From contig NZ_BNBR01000004.1 in NCBI RefSeq assembly GCF_014656055.1, forward strand, positions 285,867 to 349,866: a stretch of DNA of 64,000 bases. The letters are read 5' to 3'. Below the pieces are notes generated by a model that did no database searches, was not told where the DNA came from, and saw only the letters and a program-made list of their open reading frames with translations. Position numbers and translations under genes: made by a program. This DNA is from Streptomyces griseosporeus (GTDB taxonomy: Bacteria; Actinomycetota; Actinomycetes; Streptomycetales; Streptomycetaceae). Every line of letters starts with the position of its first letter. The stretch's first letter is position 1. Shown here one piece after another: positions 37,355 to 46,007 of the stretch.

Positions 37355-39458
37355 GGCTGAGCTTTCGGGTCGCGGTACGGGCGAGGTGGAGTGCGGGTGC
37401 GAGACCTTCGGCGCCCAGCGCGAGGCCGAGCAGGACGAAGACGGTGGTGACGGTCAGTGCGCCGGCCGCGAGACCGGCCGGGGCGGAGTGCGGCAGGCTC
37501 GCCGCGCCGGCCCCGGCGAGCGCGGCGGCCAGCGCGGCGGCGGCGGGCCGGCCCAGCTCGCGCAGGACGCGCCGGACGCGGACCGGGACGCCGCTGCGGC
37601 CCATGCCGGACAGCAGCAGGGCGGCGGTGAGGGTGATGCCGGCGGCGTTGGCGGCGGCGATGCCGAGCACGCCGTACGGCTCCACCGTCCGGGCGCCGGT
37701 CCAGGCGGTGACGGCGATACCGGCGGCCATCGCGCCCACCGGGTACCAGGCGGCGCGGGCGGCCGAGAAGTAGGAGCGGACCAGGACGCCGGTCAGGGTC
37801 TGACCGAGCAGCCCGAGCGCGTACACCCGCATCACGCCCGCGGTCGCGGCCGTGTCGGCGGCGGTGAACGCGCCGCGCTGGAAGAGGAGTTCCACGATCT
37901 GCGGGGCGCAGGCGGTCACCGCGGCCGTGCCGAGCAGCACGGTCGCCCCGGCCAGCGCGAGGTCCTGCTCCACCCGGCCGCGGGCCCGCTCGGTGTCGCC
38001 CTCGGCGAGCGCCCGGGCGACGAGGGGGAAGGTGACCGTGCACACCATCAGCGACAGCACCATCGGCATCTGCGCCACCTTCTGCGCGTAGTTCAGGTGC
38101 GAGATGGCGCCCGCGGGCAGCGGGGAGGCGAGGTAGCGCTCGATGAGGACCTGCGACTGCCGGCACAGCGCGAACAGCAGCACGGTCGCCAGCAGCGCGG
38201 TGTCCAGCGGGCGCGCCCCGTCCGCACCGCCCGGCACCGCGTCCGGCCCCGGCCGCCCGCGCAACTGCCGCAGCAGCGATGGCACTTGTACGGCGACCAT
38301 CAGGCAGCCGCCCACCGCGACCCCGACCGCCGCCGAGCGCACCCCCCAGCGCCCGCCGAGCACGGACATCGCCGTGATGATGCCGGTGTTGTAGGCGACG
38401 TAGATCGCCGCCGGGGCGAGGAAGCGGCGGTGCGCGCGCAGGGCCGCGGAGCAGTACCCGGCCAGGCCGAAGCTGACCATGCAGGTCGCGGTGAGCCGGG
38501 TGCAGTCGACGGCGAGCGCCGGGTCGGGCAGGCCGGGCGCGAGCGCCGCGACGAACTGCGGGGCGGCGCCGACGAGCAGCGCGCCCGCGGCGGCGAACGC
38601 CAGCGCCAGCCGGGGCAGCGTGGCGGCGACCAGGGCGCGCACCGGGTCGCCGGGGACGCCCCGCGCCCGGCGGGCCAGCGCCACGCTGAACGCCGGGACC
38701 AGCGCGAACGCCAGACCGTCCTCGATCAGCAGGGTGGCGGCGAACTCCGGCACGGTCCAGGCGACCAGGAAGGCGTCCGTGTCACTGCCCGCCCCGAACA
38801 GCCGCGCCAGCGCCTGGTCCCGGACCAGCCCGAGCAGCGCCCCGGCCAGCGACAGGGAGGCGGTGATCAGGGTGGCGCGGGCGAGGAACCTCCCGGAGAC
38901 GACGGGGAGTCCGGCGGGGACTTCGTCGGCGGACGGAGCGGAGACCGGGGGCAGTTCGCCGGGGGGCGCGTCCGCGGGTGGGGCGGACGGTGGTGTGGGC
39001 AGGGGTGACGTGGGGCGTGGGGGAGGCGACGAGACGGCGGGCAGGTCGCCGGGGGCCGCGTCCGCGGGTGGGGCGGAGGGCGGTGTGGGCAGGGGTGACG
39101 TGGGGCGTGGGGGAGGCGACGAGACGGCGGGGACATCGTCCGCGCGCGGGGCCGGCGGCGGTGCTGGCAGGGGTGTCACGGGGTGCGGGGGAGGCGGGAA
39201 GACCGCGGGCAGTTCGCCGGGGGCTGCGTCCGCGGGCGGGGCGGAGGGGGGTGTGGGCCGGGGTGACGCGGGGATCGGGGGATGTGCGGAGACCGGGGGC
39301 AGTTCGCCGGGGGACGCGTGCGCGCGCGGGACCGACGGCGGTGCCGGCAGGGGTGACGCGGGGTGCGGGGGAGGCGGGGAGGTCGGGGACGGCTGGGTCG
39401 GCGACGGGGGCACCGTCGCCGTGCCGTCGGCACCCGGCCCCGAGGGCGTCACCGTCAT
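37338..39458 (-). CDS. MurJ/MviN-like lipid-linked sugar flippase with proline-rich N-terminal repeats
   Basis: A 706-residue protein. Residues about 1-190 are a Pro/Ser/Ala-rich cytoplasmic region with imperfect 26-30-residue repeats (PPSAPPADAAPGDLPAVSS). The rest is a MurJ-type MATE/MOP flippase with about 14 helices: LITASLSLAGALLGLVRDQALARLFGAGSDTDAFLVAWTVPEF, LVPAFS, RYLASPLPAGAISHLNYAQKVAQMPM and VLVRSYFSAARAAWYPVGAM. Ordinary MurJ lacks such an extension. Within this operon it should flip the polyprenyl-linked repeat unit, as Wzx does. The ATG overlaps the polymerase gene stop. Confidence 0.88.
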   Translation of the reverse strand: MTVTPSGPGADGTATVPPSPTQPSPTSPPPPHPASPLPAPPSVPRAHASPGELPPVSAHPPIPASPRPTPPSAPPADAAPGELPAVFPPPPHPVTPLPAPPPAPRADDVPAVSSPPPRPTSPLPTPPSAPPADAAPGDLPAVSSPPPRPTSPLPTPPSAPPADAPPGELPPVSAPSADEVPAGLPVVSGRFLARATLITASLSLAGALLGLVRDQALARLFGAGSDTDAFLVAWTVPEFAATLLIEDGLAFALVPAFSVALARRARGVPGDPVRALVAATLPRLALAFAAAGALLVGAAPQFVAALAPGLPDPALAVDCTRLTATCMVSFGLAGYCSAALRAHRRFLAPAAIYVAYNTGIITAMSVLGGRWGVRSAAVGVAVGGCLMVAVQVPSLLRQLRGRPGPDAVPGGADGARPLDTALLATVLLFALCRQSQVLIERYLASPLPAGAISHLNYAQKVAQMPMVLSLMVCTVTFPLVARALAEGDTERARGRVEQDLALAGATVLLGTAAVTACAPQIVELLFQRGAFTAADTAATAGVMRVYALGLLGQTLTGVLVRSYFSAARAAWYPVGAMAAGIAVTAWTGARTVEPYGVLGIAAANAAGITLTAALLLSGMGRSGVPVRVRRVLRELGRPAAAALAAALAGAGAASLPHSAPAGLAAGALTVTTVFVLLGLALGAEGLAPALHLARTATRKLSHARHR
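38910..39365 (-). repeat. 90-bp tandem repeats in the flippase gene
   Basis: Units of about 90 bp recur (for example around 38971 and 39061, nearly identical over the full unit), encoding the 30-residue proline-rich repeats. Older copies on the 5' side of the gene are more divergent. Confidence 0.8.
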
Positions 39459-40819
39459 CGCGCCACGGCCTCCTCGGGAGCACGGGCCGCGGGCCGGGCG
39501 CCCGCCTCGGCCGGGTCGTCGTCCCGGCCGAGCGCCCACCGGGCCACGAGGCCCAGGCAGACGGCCGTCAGCACGGTCGAGGGCCCGCCGATGTCGGCGT
39601 ACGCGAAGTCGACCAGCTGCCACACCAGCAGCCCGCAGGCGACCAGCGCGCAGTCCAGGGCGTCGGGCGCGGCCCGCCCCCGCCGTACCCGGACCAGCCC
39701 GCGCAGCGCGCACACCAGCAGCGCCAGCCAGCTCCCGGCCAGCGCGAGCAGTCCCAGCAGGCCCTGTTCGGCCAGGACCAGGAGATACATGTTGTGCGGG
39801 GACAGCAGCGGCTGCCGGCGGAACGCGGCGCCCGCGCCCTCGGTGTCGCTGCCCGAGGACAGCGCCAGCGAGGCGTGCGCGTCCCGGTGCTCGGGGAAGC
39901 CCTTGAGGCCGACGCCGGTCAGCGGCCGCTCGCGCCACATGCCGAGCGCCGCCGCCCACATCGTGTACCGGTCGGTGACCGACTGGTCGGGCGCGTCGGT
40001 GACCCGGGTGATGCTGTCGACGCGCTCCTGGAGCATCGCCGTACCGACGCCGAACCCGCCGACCAGGACCACGGACGCCGCCGCCAGCGCGGCGCCCGCC
40101 TTCAGCGCCCGCCGCAGCCCGGCGAGGACGAGCTGCACCGCGCAGGTCACGGCGGTGGCGATCCAGGCGCCGCGGCTGAAGGAGAGCGCGAGCGGGACCA
40201 GCAGGGCGGCCGCGGCGGCCCCCGCCAGGCAGCGCCGCCGCAGCTCGCCGCGGCCGAGCGCCAGCCCGAGCGCGCACACAAGGCCGAAGGACACCACGGT
40301 CGCCATGCCCATCACGTCCTGCGGGCCGAACGTGCCCACGGCGCGGATGTCCTCGCCCTGGTAGGAGGCGCCGGTGCCGGTGACGTACTGGTGCACGCCG
40401 AGCGCGCCCTGCCAGACCGCAAGGCCCACGAACGACCAGGCAAGTACCCGGAAGTCGGCCCGGTCGCGGACCAGCAGCAGCACCGCGGCCGGGACCAGCA
40501 CGAAGATCTGGAGGTAGCGGCCGAGGCCGGTGAGCCCGGCGCCCGCCGAGGAGGCGCCCATCGCCGCGAGCGCCAGCCCCGCCACCGGCAGCCCGAGCAC
40601 GAGCGCCGCCGTGCGGCTCAGCGGCCGCCGGCGCTGCCGCAGCAGCCGTACCGCGCAGTACAGGACGGCCAGCGCGGAGACCGCGTCGGCCGGGCCCGCG
40701 CCCCCCTCGCCGCCGGGGCCGGCGGGCAGCGCCAGCAGGGCCACGACGGCGACGACCGGCAGCACGGGGGAGACACGGGCAAGGCCGGGGCCGCGGCCGG
40801 GGGGCGGGGCGGGACTCAT
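39455..40819 (-). CDS. O-antigen ligase/polymerase family protein (Wzy-like)
   Basis: A 454-residue membrane protein with about ten helices. The Wzy_C/O-antigen-ligase signature lies in LSFSRGAWIATAVTCAVQLV, and the large extracytoplasmic loop carries TDRYTMWAAALGMWRERPLTGVGLKGFPEHRDAH and LLSPHNMYLLVLAEQGLLGLLAL. Such proteins polymerise or transfer lipid-linked glycans outside the membrane. Between a priming enzyme and a flippase it is the likely polymerase of this system. A nine-base gap separates it from the priming enzyme gene. Confidence 0.87.
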   Translation of the reverse strand: MSPAPPPGRGPGLARVSPVLPVVAVVALLALPAGPGGEGGAGPADAVSALAVLYCAVRLLRQRRRPLSRTAALVLGLPVAGLALAAMGASSAGAGLTGLGRYLQIFVLVPAAVLLLVRDRADFRVLAWSFVGLAVWQGALGVHQYVTGTGASYQGEDIRAVGTFGPQDVMGMATVVSFGLVCALGLALGRGELRRRCLAGAAAAALLVPLALSFSRGAWIATAVTCAVQLVLAGLRRALKAGAALAAASVVLVGGFGVGTAMLQERVDSITRVTDAPDQSVTDRYTMWAAALGMWRERPLTGVGLKGFPEHRDAHASLALSSGSDTEGAGAAFRRQPLLSPHNMYLLVLAEQGLLGLLALAGSWLALLVCALRGLVRVRRGRAAPDALDCALVACGLLVWQLVDFAYADIGGPSTVLTAVCLGLVARWALGRDDDPAEAGARPAARAPEEAVAR

Positions 40820-40828
40820 CAGCGGGTG

Positions 40829-42247
40829 TCAGCTCCCCGTCGGGCGCACGAGCGCGGCGGCGGTGCGCAGCAGGATGCAGACGTCCTGCCACAGCGACCA
40901 GTTGTCGATGTAGGCGTTGTCGAAGCGGGCCCGGTCCTCGATGGAGGTGTCGCCGCGCAGCCCGTTGACCTGGGCGAGGCCGGTGATGCCGGCCCGCATC
41001 CGGTGGCGGGCCGCGTAGCCGGGGTAGGTCTGGCTGAACTGGGCGACGAAGTACGGGCGTTCGGGGCGCGGTCCGACCAGGCTCATGTCGCCCCAGAACA
41101 CGTTCCACAGCTGGAGCAGCTCGTCCAGGGAGGTGCGCCGCAGGAAGCGGCAGAACCACGGCATCTGCCGCTCGTCGGCCACGCTCCACCGGGTCGCGGC
41201 CTCGTGCGCGTCGACCGGGCGGTGGGTGCGGAACTTCAGCAGCGTGAAGGGGCGGCCGTCCTTGCCGATGCGCTCCTGCCGGAACACCACACCGGGCCCG
41301 CCGGTGATCCGCAGCACCGCCGCGCACACCAGCAGCACCGGGCTGACCAGCAGCAGCAGCGTCCCGGACACGGCCACGTCCAGCGCCCGCTTGCCGAGGC
41401 TGCCGGGCCGCCGCGCGCCCATCTCCAGGCGGCGGCAGGAGAACCCGGCGAGCTGCTCGTGCGAGGGGTACGACGGGCAGTCCGCGTCGACCTCCCACAC
41501 CGTGCATCCCGACTGGGCCATCGCCCGCAGCAGCGGCCCGCGTTGGGTCCGCACCGACGGGTGCACGGTCAGCACGTCCCGCACCCCGTTCTGGATCAGC
41601 GCCCGCTGCACCTCCGCGCCGGTGGTCAGCACCGGCAGGCCGCCGCTGCCGTCCGGCCGGTCGGCCACCACGCCCACCGGCCGTACCCCGCACCGGGGAT
41701 GCCGCAGCAGGGCCGCGGCGACCCGCTGCGCGGTCCCCGCCGGGCCGACGACCAGCGCGGGGCGGGGCCGGCGCAGCAGCGCGGTGCGCCGCCGCCAGTG
41801 CACGAGCGCGCGGCCGGTGAGGGCGGCGGCGCACTGCAGGGCCACGCCGAGCAGCAGGGTGCGCGCGGTGAGCGCGTGGCCGGGCCGGTACGCCGCGACC
41901 AGGGCGGCCAGGGCCAGCCAGCCGACCGTGATCCGCGCGCACACGGCGGGCAGTTCGTCCAGGACGCCGGTGACGGGCCGCTGCCGGTGCGGGCGCAGCA
42001 GCAGGGTCACGGTGACCAGGGCGGCGACGACCAGCGGGCGCCGCTGGCCGCCGCTGAACGCCAGCGCGCCCACCAGCGCCGCGATGCCGTCGGCGGCCAG
42101 CAGGGGCAGTGGGGAGGCGGGGCGCGCGGGCGGTCTGCGTACGGGGAACCGGAAGCCGCCGGTGTGCCGCGGCAGGACGGAGACGGGCGAGGAGGCGGGG
42201 TCCCACGGCGTGGTGCCGGGTGAGGGGACGGTGCTTTCCGCGGTCAC
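40829..42247 (-). CDS. polyprenyl glycosylphosphotransferase (priming enzyme, WbaP/WcaJ type)
   Basis: A 472-residue enzyme that starts the repeat unit by moving a sugar phosphate to undecaprenyl phosphate. Four to five helices lie in the first half, a CoA-binding-like domain with VVGPAGTAQRVAAALLRHP in the middle, and the catalytic bacterial-transferase domain at the end: KRALDVAVSGTLLLLVSP, FRQERIGKDGRPFTLLKFRTH, RRTSLDELLQLWNVFWGDMSLVGPRPERP and RMRAGITGLAQVNGLRGDTSIEDRARFDNAYIDNWSL. The GTG start at 42247 overlaps the preceding stop. Confidence 0.92.
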   Translation of the reverse strand: MTAESTVPSPGTTPWDPASSPVSVLPRHTGGFRFPVRRPPARPASPLPLLAADGIAALVGALAFSGGQRRPLVVAALVTVTLLLRPHRQRPVTGVLDELPAVCARITVGWLALAALVAAYRPGHALTARTLLLGVALQCAAALTGRALVHWRRRTALLRRPRPALVVGPAGTAQRVAAALLRHPRCGVRPVGVVADRPDGSGGLPVLTTGAEVQRALIQNGVRDVLTVHPSVRTQRGPLLRAMAQSGCTVWEVDADCPSYPSHEQLAGFSCRRLEMGARRPGSLGKRALDVAVSGTLLLLVSPVLLVCAAVLRITGGPGVVFRQERIGKDGRPFTLLKFRTHRPVDAHEAATRWSVADERQMPWFCRFLRRTSLDELLQLWNVFWGDMSLVGPRPERPYFVAQFSQTYPGYAARHRMRAGITGLAQVNGLRGDTSIEDRARFDNAYIDNWSLWQDVCILLRTAAALVRPTGS

Positions 42248-43428
42248 GAGTGGACTGACTCCCTGTACTCGGAGGGCACGGTGGGCGCGGCGGGCGCCGG
42301 GAACCGGCCGCCGAGCAGGTCGCGGTAGACGCCCGCGACGGCCTCGGCCGTATGCCGCACGTCGTGCGTGGACAGGACGTGCCGGCGGGCCCGGTGCCCG
42401 AGGGCCGCGCGCAGCGGCGGGTCGGCGAGCAGGGCGGCGACGGCCGAGGCGAGCGCGGCCGGGTCCCCGGGCGGCACCAGGCAGTGCGCGGCGAGGTCGT
42501 CCGGCAGGCTCTCGCGGGCGCCGTCGACGTCCGTCACCACCACCGGCCGCCCGCAGCCCATCGCCTCCAGCGGCGCCAGCGCCATGCCCTCCCACCGCGA
42601 GGGCAGCACCACCAGATCGGCCGCCCGGTACCAGGGCACGGGGTCGGCGACGGCCCCGGCGAACAGCACCGGGCCGGGCGTCCGCGCGCGCAGCCGCTCC
42701 CGGTCCGGGCCGTCGCCGACCAGCACCAGCCGGGCGTCAGGCGACCGCCGCAGGACCGTCTCCCACGCGGCCAGCAGGACGTCCTGCCCCTTCTGCCGGC
42801 ACAGCCGGCCCACGCACACCACCAGCGGCGCGGCGGGATCGCCGTCCGGCAGCAGGGCGGCGCGTGCGGCGTCGGCGGGAGCGGGGGAGAAGCGGGCGGG
42901 GTCGATGCCGTTGGGGATCACGGACCAGGACCCGGCGATCCCGGAGCGCACGCCCCGCACGCGCTCCGCCTCGCTGACGCACACCGTGCGCGCCGCCCAG
43001 CGTGCCCCGCGCCGCTCCCAGGCGAGGGCGAGGGCGGCGGTGGGGCCGCCGACCGCCTCGAACGACCAGGCGTGCGGCTGGAACACGGTCGGGATCCGGC
43101 CCCGTACCGCGAGCCGCCCGGCGAGCCCCGCCTTCGCGCTGTGCGCGTGCACCAGGTCCGGCCGTACGTCCGCGACGATCCCCGCGAGCCGCCGGACCTC
43201 ACCGGCCAGGGAGGGGCCCGGCGAACGGGTCGCCCGCCAGGGCCGTACGTCCGCGCCGAGTCGCCGCAGGTCCGTGGCGAGGGGACTGTCGGGGCAGGCC
43301 ACCGCGACCCGCAGGCCGGTGGCCAGCTGGGCCCGCACGAGGTCCGTCACGACGCGGGCGACACCGCCGTCCACGGGCTGGGCGATGTGCAGGACCCGGG
43401 GCGGAGGGTCGGTTGCTGACTGGTGCAT
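42244..43428 (-). CDS. GT4-family glycosyltransferase, first gene of the exopolysaccharide operon
   Basis: A 394-residue GT-B enzyme starting at the ATG 43428 (MHQSATDPPPRVLHIAQPVDGGVARVV). Donor-side motifs are VIPNGIDPARF, VCVGRLCRQKGQDVLLAAW, LVLVGDGPDRERL and LPSRWEGMALAPLEAMGCGRPVVVTDVDGARE. It heads the eight-gene operon that runs to 33693 with gaps of nine bases or less. Its promoter must lie in the gap shared with the divergent chaplin gene. A longer N-terminal frame exists but has no family match. Confidence 0.9.
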   Translation of the reverse strand: MHQSATDPPPRVLHIAQPVDGGVARVVTDLVRAQLATGLRVAVACPDSPLATDLRRLGADVRPWRATRSPGPSLAGEVRRLAGIVADVRPDLVHAHSAKAGLAGRLAVRGRIPTVFQPHAWSFEAVGGPTAALALAWERRGARWAARTVCVSEAERVRGVRSGIAGSWSVIPNGIDPARFSPAPADAARAALLPDGDPAAPLVVCVGRLCRQKGQDVLLAAWETVLRRSPDARLVLVGDGPDRERLRARTPGPVLFAGAVADPVPWYRAADLVVLPSRWEGMALAPLEAMGCGRPVVVTDVDGARESLPDDLAAHCLVPPGDPAALASAVAALLADPPLRAALGHRARRHVLSTHDVRHTAEAVAGVYRDLLGGRFPAPAAPTVPSEYRESVHS

Positions 43429-43782
43429 TGCGCGGTTTCCTCGCTCACGGGGGCGCTCGGGACGGGGCGGGAGCGCGCCTGTCGCACGCCGTCGGCGGCG
43501 AAGAGCGCGCCGGCGCGCCGCGTCCGGCTGGCAAACGAGCCGGGAGGTCAGCTGGTCACCACCGCTCTGGGAGGCCTTTCGGGAAGCGGTCCCGGGTGGT
43601 CCGCCACTGTAGCCGCTTTCCGTACTAATCCGGAGAAACCGGTCAAGTGTGTCGGAATGGTGAAGCCCGGCCTGTCGGCCAATCACCCCTTTGGCGGCAC
43701 AACTTGGAAGGGCGCAGCGCGTTGACACAACGCCGGGCATCCCGCCCAGGTGTTTGCGTCAATTTCCAAGGAGCACCTCTCC
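43429..43782. promoter_or_regulatory. divergent control region between exopolysaccharide operon and chaplin
   Basis: No gene is seen in this 354-bp gap. On the minus strand toward the operon, TTGACC, 16 bp, TACGGA (about 43613-43646) is a weak housekeeping-like candidate. Toward the chaplin, a sigma-BldN-like site is at 43698-43725. Confidence 0.45.
43698..43725 (+). promoter_or_regulatory. sigma-BldN-type promoter of the chaplin at 43783
   Basis: CACAAC, 16 bp, CGTTGA: the -10 is a perfect match to the sigma-BldN consensus and the -35 matches at four of six. The -10 lies 57 bp before the chaplin start codon. Confidence 0.65.
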
Positions 43783-44022
43783 ATGTCGCGTATTGCGAAG
43801 GGTCTGGTCCTGACCACCGCGGCCGTCGCGGCCGTTGCCGGTGGCGCGGGCATCGCCGCCGCCGACTCCGGCGCGCAGGCCGCCGCCGCCCACAGCCCGG
43901 GCGTGCTGTCGGGCAACGTCGTCCAGGTTCCGATCCACATCCCGGTCAACGTGTGCGGCAACACCGTGGACATCATCGGCCTGCTGAACCCGGCCTTCGG
44001 CAACACCTGCGTCAACCACTGA
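43783..44022 (+). CDS. short chaplin (ChpF/ChpE-like)
   Basis: A 79-residue secreted chaplin starting MSRIAKGLVLTTAAVAAVAGGAGIAAADSGAQ, with AAGG at proper distance upstream. The chaplin domain is HSPGVLSGNVVQVPIHIPVNVCGNTVDIIGLLNPAFGNTCVNH with two Cys. It is a single-gene transcript between a sigma-BldN-type promoter and a perfect terminator. By order relative to melC it fits chpF; the exact orthologue cannot be fixed from sequence alone. Confidence 0.93.
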   Translation: MSRIAKGLVLTTAAVAAVAGGAGIAAADSGAQAAAAHSPGVLSGNVVQVPIHIPVNVCGNTVDIIGLLNPAFGNTCVNH

Positions 44023-44039
44023 CGCGTCCGCGGTCCGCG

Positions 44040-44072
44040 ACCGGCCGCCCTCCCCCGGGGAGGGCGGCCGGT
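44040..44072 (+). terminator. terminator after the chaplin gene
   Basis: ACCGGCCGCCCTCCCC and its exact complement form a 16-bp stem with almost no loop, 18 bases after the chaplin stop. Confidence 0.8.
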
Positions 44073-44202
44073 CCGCTGTTTTCCGGGACACCCCTGGGCC
44101 CCGACGGGACCCTCCCCCGAATGGGTTCGAACGGTTGCGTGGCGGGAGGGCCGCTCGCACGGTGGGCGGCGAGACCCGGCCCACCCCCCGAGAGGAACCC
44201 TC

Positions 44203-44934
44203 ATGCGTGGTCTGCCCGTTCGGCGTATCGCCTCCACCGCACTGTGCGCCGCCCTCGCCCTCGCGCTCGCCGCCCCCGCCGCCGTGGCGGCCGACGGGGC
44301 CGCTGAGCGCACCAGCGCGGCGTCGCGTACGCCCGTCCCCGGCGCGGACGCGCTCCTCGCGCAGGCCGGCGGCCTGGGCGCGCTCGGCAGCGTGCTCACC
44401 CCGGTCACCCGGTTGCTCGACTCCGTCCTCAAGGCCGACGACGGCCAACTCTCCGCCGACCAGGCGACCCGGCTCACCGACGCGGTCCAGCAGGTCCTCG
44501 GCCGGCTCACCGGGACCGCGCCGCAGACACCGGCGGCGACACCCGCCACCACGCTGCCGGCCCCGGCCGCCACCACCCTGCCCGCCCCGGTCCCCTCGAC
44601 GCTGCCCGCCCCGGCCGCCTCGACGCTGCCCGCCCCGGCCACGGCGGCGCTGCCCGCCCTGCCCGCAGCCCCCGGCAGAGCCGCCGGCACCCCCGGCAAA
44701 CGGTCAGCAGCACCGGCCGACGACCTCAGAGCCGACGCGCTCGCCGCCCTGCGGAAGGCAGTCGACGCCCTCACGCAGGCCACCGCCTCCGGCGACGCCG
44801 CCAAGGTGGCGCCCGCGGCGAGCGGCGTCGTGAAAGGCCTCGTCGACCTCACCGCCGCCGTCCTGGTCGCCGGCGGACTGCCCGCACCTGACCTGGCCGG
44901 CCTGGCCGCGCTGCCGGACGTGCCGGCGTCCTGA
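44203..44934 (+). CDS. secreted protein with TLPAP repeats, function unknown
   Basis: A 243-residue exported protein. Signal peptide MRGLPVRRIASTALCAALALALAAPAAVAA, then two helical segments (ALLAQAGGLGALGSVLTPVTRLLDSVLK; ADALAALRKAVDALTQATASGDAAKVAPAAS) separated by an Ala/Pro linker with five to six TLPAP-type units. There is no Cys and no anchor, so it should be free outside. I do not recognise the family. Its position among chaplin and tyrosinase genes suggests a part in aerial growth. Confidence 0.7.
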   Translation: MRGLPVRRIASTALCAALALALAAPAAVAADGAAERTSAASRTPVPGADALLAQAGGLGALGSVLTPVTRLLDSVLKADDGQLSADQATRLTDAVQQVLGRLTGTAPQTPAATPATTLPAPAATTLPAPVPSTLPAPAASTLPAPATAALPALPAAPGRAAGTPGKRSAAPADDLRADALAALRKAVDALTQATASGDAAKVAPAASGVVKGLVDLTAAVLVAGGLPAPDLAGLAALPDVPAS

Positions 44935-45053
44935 CCCGCCGGCCGGCCCCGCCCGGAATTTTCCGCACACGGGGTTTCCGCACCCGGCATGACTCGTTGG
45001 GCACGGCGTCAGAGTTTGCTGAGGCGACGTGAGTCGCCGAAGAAAGGAACCCG

Positions 45054-45335
45054 ATGAAGTCCCTGAAGGCTGCCGCTGTCGTTGCCGGGTCCATCGCGCT
45101 CGCCGGTGCCGCCGCGCCCGCGTTCGCGTACAACACCGCCGACCTCACGCCCACCAGCCTCAACGGCGCCGTGAACTCGCTCACCAAGGGCCCCATCGAC
45201 GTCATGCCGCTCCGGCACCAGTCGGACGCCCTCGACACCGAGAACAAGGACTCCGTGCTCAGCACGGTCAAGGGCGCGACCGGCACGCTCAACCAGCACA
45301 AGGACCTGCTGGGCGGGCTGCCCCTGCAGGGCTGA
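45054..45335 (+). CDS. small secreted protein, function unknown
   Basis: A 93-residue exported protein with signal peptide MKSLKAAAVVAGSIALAGAAAPAFA and a 68-residue mature part YNTADLTPTSLNGAVNSLTKGPIDVMPLRHQSDALDTENKDSVLSTVKGATGTLNQHKDLLGGLPLQG (shown here by sense only, mostly polar). GAAAGGAA precedes the ATG. The leader and the gene size resemble chaplins and rodlins, but there is no chaplin domain or Cys. Function unknown. Confidence 0.7.
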   Translation: MKSLKAAAVVAGSIALAGAAAPAFAYNTADLTPTSLNGAVNSLTKGPIDVMPLRHQSDALDTENKDSVLSTVKGATGTLNQHKDLLGGLPLQG

Positions 45336-45350
45336 GGCCGCCGCAGGACT

Positions 45351-45389
45351 CCGGGGCCGGTACCGCACGCGGGCGGGACCGGCCCCCGG
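45351..45389 (+). terminator. terminator after the small secreted protein gene
   Basis: CCGGGGCCGGT pairs with ACCGGCCCCCGG with one bulged base, 16 bases after the stop. Confidence 0.6.
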
Positions 45390-45506
45390 CGCTGTCACCG
45401 GGCGGCGCGCGCCGTGTCCCTCGTTCGTGTGGACGGCCCCGCGGGCGTCATCCGGTCGGGTGAGCGGGGCCCGGGCCGCGCGCCGCCCCGTCGATAAGGT
45501 CGCGCG

Positions 45507-46007
45507 GTGACCTCAACCGCACACGCACCCCTGCCCTTCGACATCGCCGGCCTGGGCACCCTGGTCGTGATGCCGTGGAGCGGCGAGGCCCCCGACGGCA
45601 GCGACATGCCCTACCTGCTCGCCTACTCCCTCGGCGACGCCGAGGGCGGCCCGGCCACCACCACCGCCGCCATCGAGCGGCTGCTCCGCGACCACGGCCT
45701 GCCCGTCGGCGGCGACCTGGTCGACGGCGCCGCCGAGCCGGACCTGCCGGTGGCCCTGCGGGTCGAGGGCGACACGGCCGTCGTCACCCTGCCCCACCTC
45801 AACGCCCGGTGCAGCCCTCCGCAGGAGTGGCTCACGGCGGTCCGCCGGCGCGGCCACGCCTACCTCGTGTTCACCTGCCGCCCGTGGCCGGAGGCCGTGC
45901 CGGGCCGGCAGGTCACCCCGGAGGCGCTCGCCGCGTTCGCCGGCGCCGAGGAGACCCTGGCCGCCGCGGCACACCTGGTCCTTCCGGCGCGCGGCCCGCG
46001 CTCCTGA
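45507..46007 (+). CDS. DUF5949 family protein
   Basis: A 166-residue protein of DUF5949, a family seen in Streptomyces, function unknown. GTG start; no signal or helix, so cytoplasmic. Typical parts are LVVMPWSGEAPDGSDMPYLLAYSLGD, ATTTAAIERLLRDHGLPVGG and YLVFTCRPWPEA. It overlaps the VKOR gene by one base and is therefore coupled to it. Confidence 0.78.
   Translation: MTSTAHAPLPFDIAGLGTLVVMPWSGEAPDGSDMPYLLAYSLGDAEGGPATTTAAIERLLRDHGLPVGGDLVDGAAEPDLPVALRVEGDTAVVTLPHLNARCSPPQEWLTAVRRRGHAYLVFTCRPWPEAVPGRQVTPEALAAFAGAEETLAAAAHLVLPARGPRS

Noticed and set aside
39458..42206. Upstream extension of the flippase frame through the polymerase and priming-enzyme genes
   Set aside because: The extension is only the alternate frame of two well-defined genes; the ATG at 39458 overlaps the polymerase stop as elsewhere in the operon.
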